A DNA stretch of 64,000 nt from Phyllobacterium sophorae (GTDB lineage Bacteria; Pseudomonadota; Alphaproteobacteria; Rhizobiales; Rhizobiaceae), in the NCBI RefSeq assembly GCF_003010965.1, contig NZ_PGGM01000013.1, positions 148,492 to 212,491 on the forward strand, in the 5' to 3' direction. The notes under the pieces were generated by a model. The model was not told the origin of the DNA and made no database searches. It worked only from the letters and a program-made list of their open reading frames with translations. Position 1 is the stretch's first letter. Every line of letters starts with the position of its first letter. Position numbers and translations under genes: made by a program. Below are positions 48,024 to 55,962 of this stretch, piece after piece.

Positions 48024-48203
48024 TTATCTCTCCCCTTGTGGGAGAGAAAGGATTTTCCCGGATTTAGCCTCTTCGCTAAATCCTTGGAAAATCCAAGTGA
48101 GGGGGTAGTTCAGTGAAGCAAATCCCCTCTCTTGCGATTTCTAGCACTTAGCAAAGAGGCTAAGATGCTGAAATCGCTTTCTCCCCCGCAAGGGGGGAGA
48201 TAA
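48024..48203. repeat. Dispersed mosaic repeat, copy E
   Basis: A full copy: TTATCTCTCCCC terminus, hairpin B (GGATTTTCCCGGATTTAGCC...GGAAAATCC), central AAATCCCCTCTC, hairpin A (GCGATTTCTAGCACTTAG...GAAATCGC) and GGGGGGAGATAA terminus. Orientation as copies A and D. It ends 37 bp before the aminotransferase ATG, so it sits in the promoter/leader of that gene. Confidence 0.85.
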
Positions 48204-48240
48204 GGTGGCAAAAATTACCAGCAGGAACGGAATCAACATC

Positions 48241-49119
48241 ATGGCGGTCAATACTCAGGCTCAGACAGTGACTTGGACCTATGTCGATGGCGACTGGTAT
48301 GAGGGCAACGTGCCCTTGGTGGGTCCGCGCAGCCACGTTATGTGGCTGGGGTCGTCGGTGTTCGACGGCGCCCGCTGGTTCGAGGGTGTTGCGCCCGATC
48401 TCGACCGGCATTGCGCCCGCGTCAACGCATCGGCGATTGCGCTCGGCCTCAACCCGACCATGAGCGCCGAGGAAATCGTCGGCCTGACCCATGACGGATT
48501 GAAGAAATTCGACGGCGAGACCGCGGTCTATATAAGGCCCATGTATTGGGCCGAACATGGCGGGTACATGGGCGTGCCGGCTGATCCGGACTCGACGCGG
48601 TTCTGCCTGTGCCTCTACGAAGCGCCGATGATCGCGCCGACCGGGTTTTCAGTTACCGTCTCGCCGTTTCGCCGCCCGACGTTCGAGACCATGCCGACCA
48701 ACGCCAAGGCGGGCTGTCTCTATCCCAACAATGGCCGGGCGATCCTGGAGGCAAAGTCGCGCGGCTTCGACAATGCGCTGGTGCTCGACATGCTCGGCAA
48801 TGTCGCCGAGACCGGAACATCCAATATTTTCCTGGTCAAGGACGGGCATATTTTCACGCCCGCTCCGAACGGGACATTCCTTTCGGGCATCACGCGCAAG
48901 CGCACCATCGACGTGCTTGCCGACTATGGTTTCCGCACCACGCAAACGACCTTGAGCGTGCAGGATTTTCTTGGTGCCGACGAGATTTTCTCGACAGGGA
49001 ACCATTCGAAGGTCGTTCCCGTTACCCGTATTGAAGATCGCGATCTTCAGCCGGGTCCGATCGCCAAAAAGGCGAGGGAGCTTTATTGGGAGTTTGCACA
49101 CTCGACGCCGAAAATTTAA
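48241..49119 (+). CDS. ilvE: Branched-chain amino acid aminotransferase
   Basis: A 292-residue class IV PLP aminotransferase. The PLP lysine region is TNAKAGCLYPNNGRAILEAK, and GNVAETGTSNIFLVKDG is conserved in the family. It catalyses the last step of Val, Leu and Ile synthesis. The ATG at 48241 gives the family N terminus (MAVNTQAQTVTWTYVDGDWY); an in-frame ATG-like start 36 bp upstream is not needed. Confidence 0.85.
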   Translation: MAVNTQAQTVTWTYVDGDWYEGNVPLVGPRSHVMWLGSSVFDGARWFEGVAPDLDRHCARVNASAIALGLNPTMSAEEIVGLTHDGLKKFDGETAVYIRPMYWAEHGGYMGVPADPDSTRFCLCLYEAPMIAPTGFSVTVSPFRRPTFETMPTNAKAGCLYPNNGRAILEAKSRGFDNALVLDMLGNVAETGTSNIFLVKDGHIFTPAPNGTFLSGITRKRTIDVLADYGFRTTQTTLSVQDFLGADEIFSTGNHSKVVPVTRIEDRDLQPGPIAKKARELYWEFAHSTPKI

Positions 49120-49370
49120 CCCTCAAACCGGATGAGACGGAAATATTGATCCGTTCCGCATTGCTCCCGAAGAAATACGGACCTATGTAACGAACGCAGG
49201 TTTTGTCAGGATGACGTCTACGCCATGGCGGCCTGCAAAAGGCGATTTTCTGCGGCCCGGTGCTCATGAACCCAAAAGTTCACTGTGCTCCGGTCCTCGA
49301 AAACCACTATTTTCGGCTGCCCTGACCTAAACGCGTTTTCGGCACAGATTATATCGAAGAGGAGACTTCC

Positions 49371-49970
49371 ATGGCTTTCGAACTGCCCGCACTGCCGTAT
49401 GATTACGATGCGCTCGCCCCCTTTATGTCGCGCGAAACGCTTGAATATCATCATGACAAGCACCACAAGGCTTACGTTGACAACGGCAACAAACTGGCTG
49501 CCGAAGCCGGTCTCGAGAACCTTTCGCTCGAAGAGATCGTCAAGCAGTCCTACGGCAAGAATGCCGGCCTCTTCAACAATGCGGGCCAGCATTACAACCA
49601 TTTGCATTTCTGGCATTGGCTGAAGAAGGGCGGCGGCGGCAAGAAGCTTCCGGGCGCGCTCGAAAAGGCCGTTGACTCGGATCTCGGCGGCTACGACAAG
49701 TTCCGCACCGATTTCATCGCTGCCGGCACCACGCAGTTCGGCTCCGGCTGGGCCTGGCTCTCGGTCAAGAACGGCAAGCTCGAAATCTCCAAGACACCGA
49801 ACGGCGAGAACCCGCTCGTCCATGGCGCAACGCCGATCCTCGGTGTCGATGTCTGGGAACATTCCTATTACATCGATTACCGCAACGCCCGCCCGAAATA
49901 CCTGGAAGCGTTCGTCGATAACCTGATCAACTGGGACTACGTTCTCGAACTCTACGAAAAAGCCAAATAA
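49371..49970 (+). CDS. sodB: Superoxide dismutase (Fe/Mn type)
   Basis: A 199-residue cytoplasmic enzyme converting superoxide to peroxide. Metal ligands are in LEYHHDKHHKAYVDN, NNAGQHYNHLHFWHW and the C-terminal DVWEHSYYIDYRNARP. The residue pattern (Phe/Gln positions AGTTQFGSGWAWL) suits the iron type. GAGGAGA precedes the ATG. It is followed by a strong terminator. Confidence 0.92.
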   Translation: MAFELPALPYDYDALAPFMSRETLEYHHDKHHKAYVDNGNKLAAEAGLENLSLEEIVKQSYGKNAGLFNNAGQHYNHLHFWHWLKKGGGGKKLPGALEKAVDSDLGGYDKFRTDFIAAGTTQFGSGWAWLSVKNGKLEISKTPNGENPLVHGATPILGVDVWEHSYYIDYRNARPKYLEAFVDNLINWDYVLELYEKAK

Positions 49971-49991
49971 TCGGCTTCTGGATCAGGAAAG

Positions 49992-50019
49992 CGGCCCCGT
50001 CACAAGCGGGGCCGTTTTT
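49992..50019 (+). terminator. Intrinsic terminator of sodB
   Basis: CGGCCCCG and CGGGGCCG form the stem, with loop TCACAAG and the T-tract TTTTT after it, 21 bp past the sodB stop. Confidence 0.85.
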
Positions 50020-50063
50020 GTATGCCCTACTGCCTCCAGACTGGAGAGCCCTATGGCAGTTGT

Positions 50064-51305
50064 CTAAATCGTGTAGGTGATGCGGACGCTGGTGCCTATT
50101 CCCGCCGCGGACGTTATGTCCAGCTTTCCCGACATGCTCTTCACCAATTCAGCGCAGTTGGTGAGGCCGAGGCCGACATGAACACCGGCTTTGGTGGAGA
50201 AAAATGGGTCTCTCGCCTTGGCCAGCAGGTCCGGGCTCATGCCAGTTCCGTTGTCGACGACGGTCAGGATCAGCTGCGAGGGCCGCAGCGACCGTTTTTT
50301 GACGGTAGCTCTAATGGAAATCGCCGGATCCTCCCGCGCGGCAACGGCATTGATCGCATTGCCGACGAGTTCGTCGATCAACAGATGAAATTGTGAAGCT
50401 GGTACGCAAACCGCACGCGCCTCGGCATCGGCTTCGACGCGGGTATCGTATTTGCAGTTTCTGACGATCTCCTCGATGAGTTTGCCGAGCGGCGCGGGTT
50501 TTGATTCGGCGCGCGCATGTCCGATTGTCGTCAGGGCCTCGGTGATCGAATCCAGCTCCAGAATTGTTCGCAAGGCGGCCTCGGTCATTTCCGGCGGCGG
50601 AAGTGTTCTCGCATCGAGATAACCAAGAAATAACCGCAACGCGGCGATCCGGGTACGTGTCATGTGAGCAAAGAGCATTGAAAACGATCGGATGTGATGG
50701 TCCCTGTCCCTACCCACCTTGTTGTAGTGATAGATGGCAATCGCAGAGAGGATCAGGGCCGAGACTGCGCCGAAGAGCCTCAGTCTGTTATGGGCGGCGT
50801 CAGTCTGGATTTGTGCCGCAACCCTCAACCCCTGGCTATTGCCGACGGTCCTGCTTGCCACCTCAACAAGATAGTTGTCGATGGCCGCCATTGAAACTAG
50901 GGCGGACCCATAGCCACGTTGCGTTTTTCCGACCGGAATGAGATCGCTGTCGAGCCTGTTGATTGCTGTCTGCAGGCCGAGAATGTTTTGGTTATCCAGG
51001 AACACATGCGCATATTCCAAATGCGCCAGAGATTTCAGATTGAACCGCAGCAGCTTGACGTACTGAGACAAATGGAAATTCTGCTCCCCAGTCTTGGCTG
51101 CCAGTTCAAGATAGCCCGTTATGCGGGCAACTTGCTCCTTGGATTGGGAAATTCGGGATCTGATTTCCAGCGCCTGGCCATATATAGCCTCCGTTTGCTG
51201 CCTGTAGGATTCGGAACGGGATATCGACCAGATGCTGAGACCCAGCGAGACGAAGAGGCCCACGCAGAGCGCAGCCGGAACAAACTGACGAAAAGGGTAC
51301 CGCAT
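50064..51305 (-). CDS. Sensor histidine kinase
   Basis: A 413-residue membrane kinase. Two helices (QFVPAALCVGLFVSLGLSIW and RLFGAVSALILSAIAIY) flank a periplasmic loop of about 150 residues. The phosphoacceptor region is SMLFAHMTRTRIAALRLFLG (a His-x-x-Arg variant of the H box). ATP-binding boxes are LIDELVGNAINAV, VVDNGTGM and FFSTKAGVHVGLGL. It overlaps the molybdopterin-domain gene by one base (TGATG) and probably senses through that protein. The likely partner regulator is at 52657. Confidence 0.85.
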   Translation of the reverse strand: MRYPFRQFVPAALCVGLFVSLGLSIWSISRSESYRQQTEAIYGQALEIRSRISQSKEQVARITGYLELAAKTGEQNFHLSQYVKLLRFNLKSLAHLEYAHVFLDNQNILGLQTAINRLDSDLIPVGKTQRGYGSALVSMAAIDNYLVEVASRTVGNSQGLRVAAQIQTDAAHNRLRLFGAVSALILSAIAIYHYNKVGRDRDHHIRSFSMLFAHMTRTRIAALRLFLGYLDARTLPPPEMTEAALRTILELDSITEALTTIGHARAESKPAPLGKLIEEIVRNCKYDTRVEADAEARAVCVPASQFHLLIDELVGNAINAVAAREDPAISIRATVKKRSLRPSQLILTVVDNGTGMSPDLLAKARDPFFSTKAGVHVGLGLTNCAELVKSMSGKLDITSAAGIGTSVRITYTI

Positions 51306-51868
51306 CAGATGGGCCGCACCTTCACCACAAACCATACCCATATGGCATTTCGGCCGGGTACATAATTCCTCGGAAGGTTCTTCAATGGCCAGACCAGATA
51401 GAACGGACCACCATCGTCGACCGAGAGGGGGCGATAGGTCTGATTGGCCTCACAAAGACTTCGGCTCCGATCCTCATCCGTACAGCGTTGTTCGATCGCC
51501 AGGATTGGAGAATAGGCGTCAATCTCAACCGCACTTATCCTCGAAATGAAATCGTTATACGCAAGAACTTCGAACTCCCTGGCGCCGGCAATGCCGTTCT
51601 TTGCCAGGATGTCCTTGAGCAGGGGGCCACGAAATTCTATCGTACCTAAGCCGCTCCACGGCGTAGCAGTCGTCCGCTCCTGCAGAACATATTCTTTGCG
51701 CAAGGATTCGATCGTGTACGTTGCGGTCGCTTTGCCGGCAGTGTCTTCTATGGTCAAGGTGTCGGGGTCGGGTGCCTGCGCCTGTGCTTGAACGATCGAG
51801 ATTGCAGAAGCGAATAATAATAATCTTGGAATAATTAAGAATTTTAATCTAGACAACGTAATCTCCAT
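51305..51868 (-). CDS. Exported molybdopterin-domain-like protein coupled to a histidine kinase
   Basis: A 187-residue protein with a signal peptide (LIIPRLLLFASAISIVQAQA). The body resembles the small oxidoreductase-molybdopterin-binding domain: FRGPLLKDILAKNGIAGA, VLAYNDFISRISAVEID and GGPFYLVWPLKNLPR. It lacks an obvious metal-ligand cysteine at the YedY position, so a ligand- or redox-sensing role in the periplasm is more likely than catalysis. It shares one base with the kinase start, implying joint synthesis. Confidence 0.72.
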   Translation of the reverse strand: MEITLSRLKFLIIPRLLLFASAISIVQAQAQAPDPDTLTIEDTAGKATATYTIESLRKEYVLQERTTATPWSGLGTIEFRGPLLKDILAKNGIAGAREFEVLAYNDFISRISAVEIDAYSPILAIEQRCTDEDRSRSLCEANQTYRPLSVDDGGPFYLVWPLKNLPRNYVPGRNAIWVWFVVKVRPI

Positions 51869-51925
51869 AGTATATATTAAAAAATATTAAATTAAATCAA
51901 AATATTACAAAGTATATTAAAAATT
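51869..51925. promoter_or_regulatory. Very AT-rich divergent promoter region
   Basis: This 57-bp stretch is almost entirely A and T (ATATTAAAAAATATTAAATT is typical), unlike the rest of the window. It separates the kinase pair from the sulfotransferase gene and probably contains both promoters; such tracts are often bound by nucleoid proteins such as MucR or H-NS-like factors. Confidence 0.4.
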
Positions 51926-52654
51926 ATGTTGTTAAATATATGGTGCACTCCAAGATCGTTGTCGACGGCATTTGAAAAAATGGTGGCAAACAGGGGAGAT
52001 TTCCTAGTTTTTGGCGAGCCGTATTGCCAAATATACTTAAAATATAGAGAAGCGAATTATTCCAAAATTGCGGCTGTTTCGGAGTTTGAGGTCCTTACCA
52101 AAGGTATATTAGCTGCAAGCAAAACAAAAAATGTCTTCGTGAAGGAGATGGCCCATCACGTTATCGATTATATTGATGGCGACCTAATCGAGAATAGCGT
52201 TAATACGTTTCTTATCAGGCATCCACAGTTTTCAGTCCCATCTCTATACAAAATCCTCGACAATTATACCGACGAAGAGGCGGGGTTTGAAAAGCAATTG
52301 CAGCTTTTCGAATGGGTTAGGGCAAAATCTGGCCGTGTTCCCATTGTCATCGATGGCGAAATCCTAAGACAAAGTCCCGCAACCGTCGTCAAAGGCTATT
52401 TCGATGCACTTGGCCTCGATCCGATGCTTGAAGCGCTGAACTGGAATGAGGGGAGCCGTCAGGATTGGGTCAGTAGGGAGGCCTGGCACCGACAGGCGAT
52501 CAACAGCACAAAGTTTCTGCCTAACTCGACTGCTATCGATCTTGATATGTATCCGGCGCGGGTTCGCGAAACGGTCGAGCGCTTTGCGCCAATCTACGAA
52601 CACATGCGGAGTTTCTCGATCCATGAAGTTCGTAAAAGAGCCGGAACCCCTTGA
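51926..52654 (+). CDS. Sulfotransferase-like protein (AT-rich, probably acquired)
   Basis: A 242-residue protein. The N-terminal WCTPRSLSTAFEKM fits the PAPS 5'-phosphosulfate loop of sulfotransferases, and NTFLIRHPQFSVPSLYKILD fits the 3'-phosphate-binding part. It has no signal peptide. The first 400 bases are clearly more AT-rich than the neighbours, a sign of transfer. It lies between the kinase pair and the response regulator, ending two bases from the latter's end. The acceptor substrate is unknown. A sulfated signal or metabolite is a speculation. Confidence 0.7.
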   Translation: MLLNIWCTPRSLSTAFEKMVANRGDFLVFGEPYCQIYLKYREANYSKIAAVSEFEVLTKGILAASKTKNVFVKEMAHHVIDYIDGDLIENSVNTFLIRHPQFSVPSLYKILDNYTDEEAGFEKQLQLFEWVRAKSGRVPIVIDGEILRQSPATVVKGYFDALGLDPMLEALNWNEGSRQDWVSREAWHRQAINSTKFLPNSTAIDLDMYPARVRETVERFAPIYEHMRSFSIHEVRKRAGTP

Positions 52655-52656
52655 CA

Positions 52657-53301
52657 TCAAAGCGAATCTGGCAACTGCCCTGATTTCAAAAGTTTGGCCT
52701 TTGCGCGTTTATAATAGCGTTCGGCCGATGCTGCATCGATGCTCATATGCTCACCGAGCTGGTCATAGATTTCCTTCCGGCTGACGCCGGCAGGGCGTTG
52801 CATCATCCAGGCGAGGACTTCCTGCTCTCTGGGTGACAGGGCGGTATGATAGATTTCCGGGGCGACGCTTGTCTCATGCATGATGCCCACGCAATAGCCA
52901 TGATCTGAGATGCGCTCCAGGATGGTGGACATTGTTCCAGGTTTCAGGCTGTTCTTGGCGATATAGCCAGCCACTCCCATGGTGCGGCAAGCCTCCCATT
53001 CCTTCTCGCTGTCCGAACCGGTTATGACAATGTGGATTGCCGTCGGGGATCGTTCGACGATCGTCTTGATCACTGTCATGCGATCGTTTTCCGACCTTGG
53101 ATCATAATCAGGCAGACCCGGATCAATCACAACAAGTGCGAAAGGGACTCTACGCAATTGCTCCAATGCCGACGTCATCGTGGCAGTCGCGTGGACTATG
53201 GAAAGGGGCAGGGCCGCCTGCATCTCCTGCACGAGCGCCAGCCGCATGAGGTGCTGGTCTTCGACGATCAATATCTCCTGAATCGAATTCGACTTCGTCA
53301 T
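52657..53301 (-). CDS. Response regulator (REC + LuxR-like HTH)
   Basis: A 214-residue regulator. The receiver domain has EDQHLMRLAL, the phosphoacceptor in LVVIDPGLPDYD and the conserved Lys in GYIAKNSLKPG. The C-terminal part HTALSPREQEVLAWMMQRPA and SAERYYKRAKAKLL is LuxR-type. It is the likely partner of the kinase at 50064. Confidence 0.85.
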   Translation of the reverse strand: MTKSNSIQEILIVEDQHLMRLALVQEMQAALPLSIVHATATMTSALEQLRRVPFALVVIDPGLPDYDPRSENDRMTVIKTIVERSPTAIHIVITGSDSEKEWEACRTMGVAGYIAKNSLKPGTMSTILERISDHGYCVGIMHETSVAPEIYHTALSPREQEVLAWMMQRPAGVSRKEIYDQLGEHMSIDAASAERYYKRAKAKLLKSGQLPDSL

Positions 53302-53478
53302 ATAAAACAGCTGCTTTCAAAATGTGCGATCACCAATGCGGGCACCGTAGTCGAATCGCTCGAAATCAAATAGGGACAAGGTTGTCACTTTTGCGAAGTG
53401 TGGAATCCACTTAAATCGATCGTACGAGATGACAACTGCTTTTCAGGCGCCGCAATTTTGAAGCCCAGACCATTTACT

Positions 53479-53790
53479 ATGAACGACAATTTCATGGAGG
53501 CCAGAATAGAAACAATTCTATTGATGTTGGCTATAAATTTTCATAAGGAAGCCCGGTGCGAGGTCGAACGGCTTGAACAGGCCCGGGCGAAATTCAAAGC
53601 CGCTGGGGTTGAATACCGGCTAATCGATCGGCGTTTGCGCTTTGCAAGGGTTATTGAACGGCAGTCCAGGGATGAATTGCTCCGTTGCCCCGCGAATACT
53701 ATTCAAGATGTTGCCGCCAAGGCTGTGCATTTACGCCAAGCCTTATTTCATGACCAAACGATTAGCGAAGCGAGTGAGCGCTCTTTATAA
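53479..53790 (+). CDS. Hypothetical small protein
   Basis: A 103-residue, charged, mostly helical protein (EVERLEQARAKFKAAGVEYR; RLRFARVIERQSRDELL). I recognise no family. Start uncertain: ATG at 53479 or 53494; no strong ribosome binding site. It follows the response regulator divergently. It may be a real but unconserved gene. Confidence 0.4.
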   Translation: MNDNFMEARIETILLMLAINFHKEARCEVERLEQARAKFKAAGVEYRLIDRRLRFARVIERQSRDELLRCPANTIQDVAAKAVHLRQALFHDQTISEASERSL

Positions 53791-53877
53791 ATAACTATAG
53801 CTATTTTCATACCTATCAAGAATATCTGAAGTTATTCTCATACCTATCCAGGCGGCATTGTCGCTAGTCGTGCACAC

Positions 53878-53905
53878 GGCCCCGTCATACTGGCGGGGCC
53901 GTTTT
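53878..53905 (+). terminator. Intrinsic terminator-like stem-loop
   Basis: GGCCCCG and CGGGGCC with a nine-base loop, followed by GTTTTGC. The stem is the same as that of the sodB terminator. No gene in this orientation ends close by; the small protein ends 88 bp upstream. Confidence 0.6.
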
Positions 53906-54090
53906 GCATTGATTGCGCCACAGAATTGGCAAGGAAGTATCCCAGCAACAAGCCGAATACCGATTGTCAAATAAGCAATTGCTTGAGTATCAGCGGACGC
54001 GCCGGCATTCGCCGTGGAGCGCCAGACCTGCGTGTCGGACGAGCGGCGCATCGCAATCGTTGGGGCGCTAACCCATTAAAATATATATAA

Positions 54091-54249
54091 AATTTTAGCT
54101 GCATCATTAACGCTAATGCCCGGATTGATTCGACAGCGGGCAAAGAAGATGGTGATCTTGGTGCAGGGCAATTCAATGCCCGTGGTCAGCTATGGGCCAA
54201 GGGCGATGTTGAATCCGATGCCCTGGATAATCATCAGACTTTAGTATAA
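54091..54249 (+). pseudogene. Possible gene remnant
   Basis: An open frame of 52 codons without a start codon, reading SCIINANARIDSTAGKEDGD and then LGAGQFNARGQLWAKGDVES. The glycine/aspartate-rich composition looks like coding sequence, but I recognise no family. It stops 60 bp before the next gene. Confidence 0.22.
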
Positions 54250-54251
54250 CG

Positions 54252-54309
54252 TGTCGGCGTTAACCTATTGAAAGCCTTGCAAAAATGCGAGGCGATCACT
54301 GGAGGTGCT
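54252..54309 (+). repeat. Duplicated leader, first copy
   Basis: GTTAAC (54259), TTGAAAGCC, then CACTGGAGG just before the ATG at 54310. A second copy with the same landmarks begins at GTTAAC 54759, exactly 500 bp later. It carries the ribosome binding site of both small exported-protein genes. Confidence 0.6.
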
Positions 54310-54612
54310 ATGCGAAAATTTGCCTCGATCCTTTGCGTCTCGATCCTAACCTCAACATCTTTTTGCCCGATTGGTGCGGCTGGCGCTCAGACTTTAAACG
54401 TTGGGTTGACGATTATGCCGGCACATAGCCTGGCCCGGCCAGATTCCCTGGCCCGAAAGGCCAATAGCAACACCAACGGCCATACGCGCATCATAGAGTA
54501 TTTCTCTCCCGATTATGAGGGCAGCCGCCAGAAACTCCGGCAGCAGAACGCTCGTCGAAGTGTTGCTGCTTCAGTGGTTGCACAATCCACGGCGGGCCTG
54601 TCATACCGATGA
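54310..54612 (+). CDS. Small exported protein (leader shared with the next gene)
   Basis: A 100-residue protein with a signal peptide (MRKFASILCVSILTSTSF...GAQT). The mature part is basic and low in complexity. GGAGG stands five bases before the ATG. No family is recognised. Its leader and signal peptide resemble those of the gene at 54806, suggesting a tandem duplication followed by divergence of the mature region. Confidence 0.55.
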   Translation: MRKFASILCVSILTSTSFCPIGAAGAQTLNVGLTIMPAHSLARPDSLARKANSNTNGHTRIIEYFSPDYEGSRQKLRQQNARRSVAASVVAQSTAGLSYR

Positions 54613-54756
54613 TGAAAGGGACCATTTCCACAGCCGTTTTCACGAATGTGAATTGTTTGATTCGATAAGTGATCAGGCAGAGGTCATCCTTTACTCTGCC
54701 ACATTCGTTGTTCATCCAAGGTTCATGGGATTGGACTTAAGTCTAATCCTCTAGGG

Positions 54757-54805
54757 ACGTTAACGTTGAAAGCCCTTCCCAAGCGGGCATTTCACTGGAG
54801 GAACA
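54757..54805 (+). repeat. Duplicated leader, second copy
   Basis: GTTAAC, TTGAAAGCCCTTCC and CACTGGAGG before the ATG at 54806, aligned with the copy at 54252-54309. Differences are confined to the middle. Confidence 0.6.
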
Positions 54806-55186
54806 ATGAGAAAGTTGATTTCTGCAATATGCGCCGTCTTGATATCGGTTGGAACCTTCGGTGCGGCCGAAGTTGCAAACGCAGCGCCGCTTACCGTTCA
54901 GAAGCCGATTGAAGCGGCCACGAACAATCCAAATGTCGAAAATGTGCGTCATCGCGACCGCTGGGACCGCCGCTGGGACCGGAGACATTACCGCCGGCAT
55001 CATGGCTGGGATCGGCGGCACTACGGATGGGACCGCCGTTACCATAATCGCAGGTGGGACCGCCGCTGGGATCGCCGCTATTACCGCCGGTGGGATCGTC
55101 CACGCTACTATCGCAGCTGGGACGATGGTCCCTACTACAACCGTTATTACCGCAGAAGCGGTGTCAACGTGATACTGGATTTCTGA
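54806..55186 (+). CDS. Exported WDRR-repeat protein
   Basis: A 126-residue protein. Signal peptide MRKLISAICAVLISVGTFGA with cleavage near ANAAP. The mature part contains at least six WDRR units (WDRRWDRRHYRR, GWDRRHYGWDRR, RRWDRRWDRRYYRR) plus WDRP, ending in GVNVILDF. The composition is Trp, Asp, Arg and Tyr only over about 60 residues. Such Arg/Trp-rich exported proteins are known in rhizobia but their function is not. GGAGG stands four bases before the ATG. A strong terminator follows. Confidence 0.8.
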   Translation: MRKLISAICAVLISVGTFGAAEVANAAPLTVQKPIEAATNNPNVENVRHRDRWDRRWDRRHYRRHHGWDRRHYGWDRRYHNRRWDRRWDRRYYRRWDRPRYYRSWDDGPYYNRYYRRSGVNVILDF

Positions 55187-55196
55187 CAATATGAAG

Positions 55197-55227
55197 AGCC
55201 CCGGTCAAATTGACCGGGGCTTTTTTT
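55197..55227 (+). terminator. Intrinsic terminator
   Basis: AGCCCCGGTCAA and TTGACCGGGGCT form a 12-base stem followed by TTTTTTT, ten bases after the WDRR gene stop. Confidence 0.9.
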
Positions 55228-55362
55228 ATGAAACCCGAACACAGCGAACATACGAAAATGTGATCGCCAGGTGCGGGTGCTTTTCGCGATCTTTAATCTA
55301 GAGTGCCAGCCGGAAACCCTTGAAGCCAAACCATTTTAGCCACAAGAGTTGGGAGAGACTCC

Positions 55363-55815
55363 ATGAACAGACTGATTTCTTTTGCTGCGGCGCCGTTGCT
55401 TGCCATCGCAGTCTTTTCGGCGTCGGCGAATGCCGATCCGATCAAGGACCGGCAGGCGATCATGAAGGATCAGGGAAAGACCGTCGGCAGCATCACACCC
55501 ATCATCAAAGGTGAAAAGCCCTTCGACGCTGCTGCCGTGATCGCTGCGCTCAAGCACCTCAATGAGGACGCGCAGAAGATCGATCCGGCCACACTGTTTC
55601 CAGCTGGCTCGGACAAGGGCGGCGAGACGACCGCTTCGCCAAAGATCTGGGAAGACAATGCCGGCTTCACGGCCGCATTGGCCAAGTACAAGAAGGACGC
55701 GGCCGAGGTAGCTGCGGCCGAGCCGAAAGATCTCGAGAGCTTCAAGGTGGCCTTCAACCAGGTGACGGAGAATTGCGCCGCCTGTCACAAGGCCTTCCGC
55801 ATCAAGAAAGAGTAG
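55363..55815 (+). CDS. Cytochrome c' / c-556-like protein
   Basis: A 150-residue periplasmic protein with signal peptide (LISFAAAPLLAIAVFSASANA) and a four-helix bundle ending in the haem motif CAACHKAFR. This layout, with CxxCH near the C terminus, is diagnostic of class II cytochromes c. It may bind NO or carry electrons. GGGAGAG lies just before the ATG. The diheme cytochrome gene follows. Confidence 0.88.
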   Translation: MNRLISFAAAPLLAIAVFSASANADPIKDRQAIMKDQGKTVGSITPIIKGEKPFDAAAVIAALKHLNEDAQKIDPATLFPAGSDKGGETTASPKIWEDNAGFTAALAKYKKDAAEVAAAEPKDLESFKVAFNQVTENCAACHKAFRIKKE

Positions 55816-55962
55816 CGACCTTTGATAACCTCACCCCGGGGGTCATCTGACGTGATTTTCTGCGCTTCCGGGCTCATGGACTTGATGTCCACTGCGCTCC
55901 GGTTCGCGAAAATCACGCCAGCCACCTCATCGGGCTGGCTTCTCAAGAGATCGCTTTCTAAC

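Larger units (their letters stand above)
53791..54309. other. 519-base gap with a terminator, a short repeat and a possible gene remnant
   Basis: It contains two near copies of TTCTCATACCTATC (about 53804 and 53838), the stem-loop at 53878, an AT-rich patch (about 54080) and an open frame without start (54091-54249). The last 50 bases are a leader that is repeated at 54757. Confidence 0.45.

Noticed and set aside
53785..54051. An 88-codon minus-strand frame
   Set aside because: It runs through the stem-loop at 53878 and has no recognisable features.
54932..55100. Short tandem DNA repeats resembling a CRISPR or minisatellite
   Set aside because: The repeats encode the WDRR units of an exported protein; spacing is irregular and there are no unique spacers of constant length.
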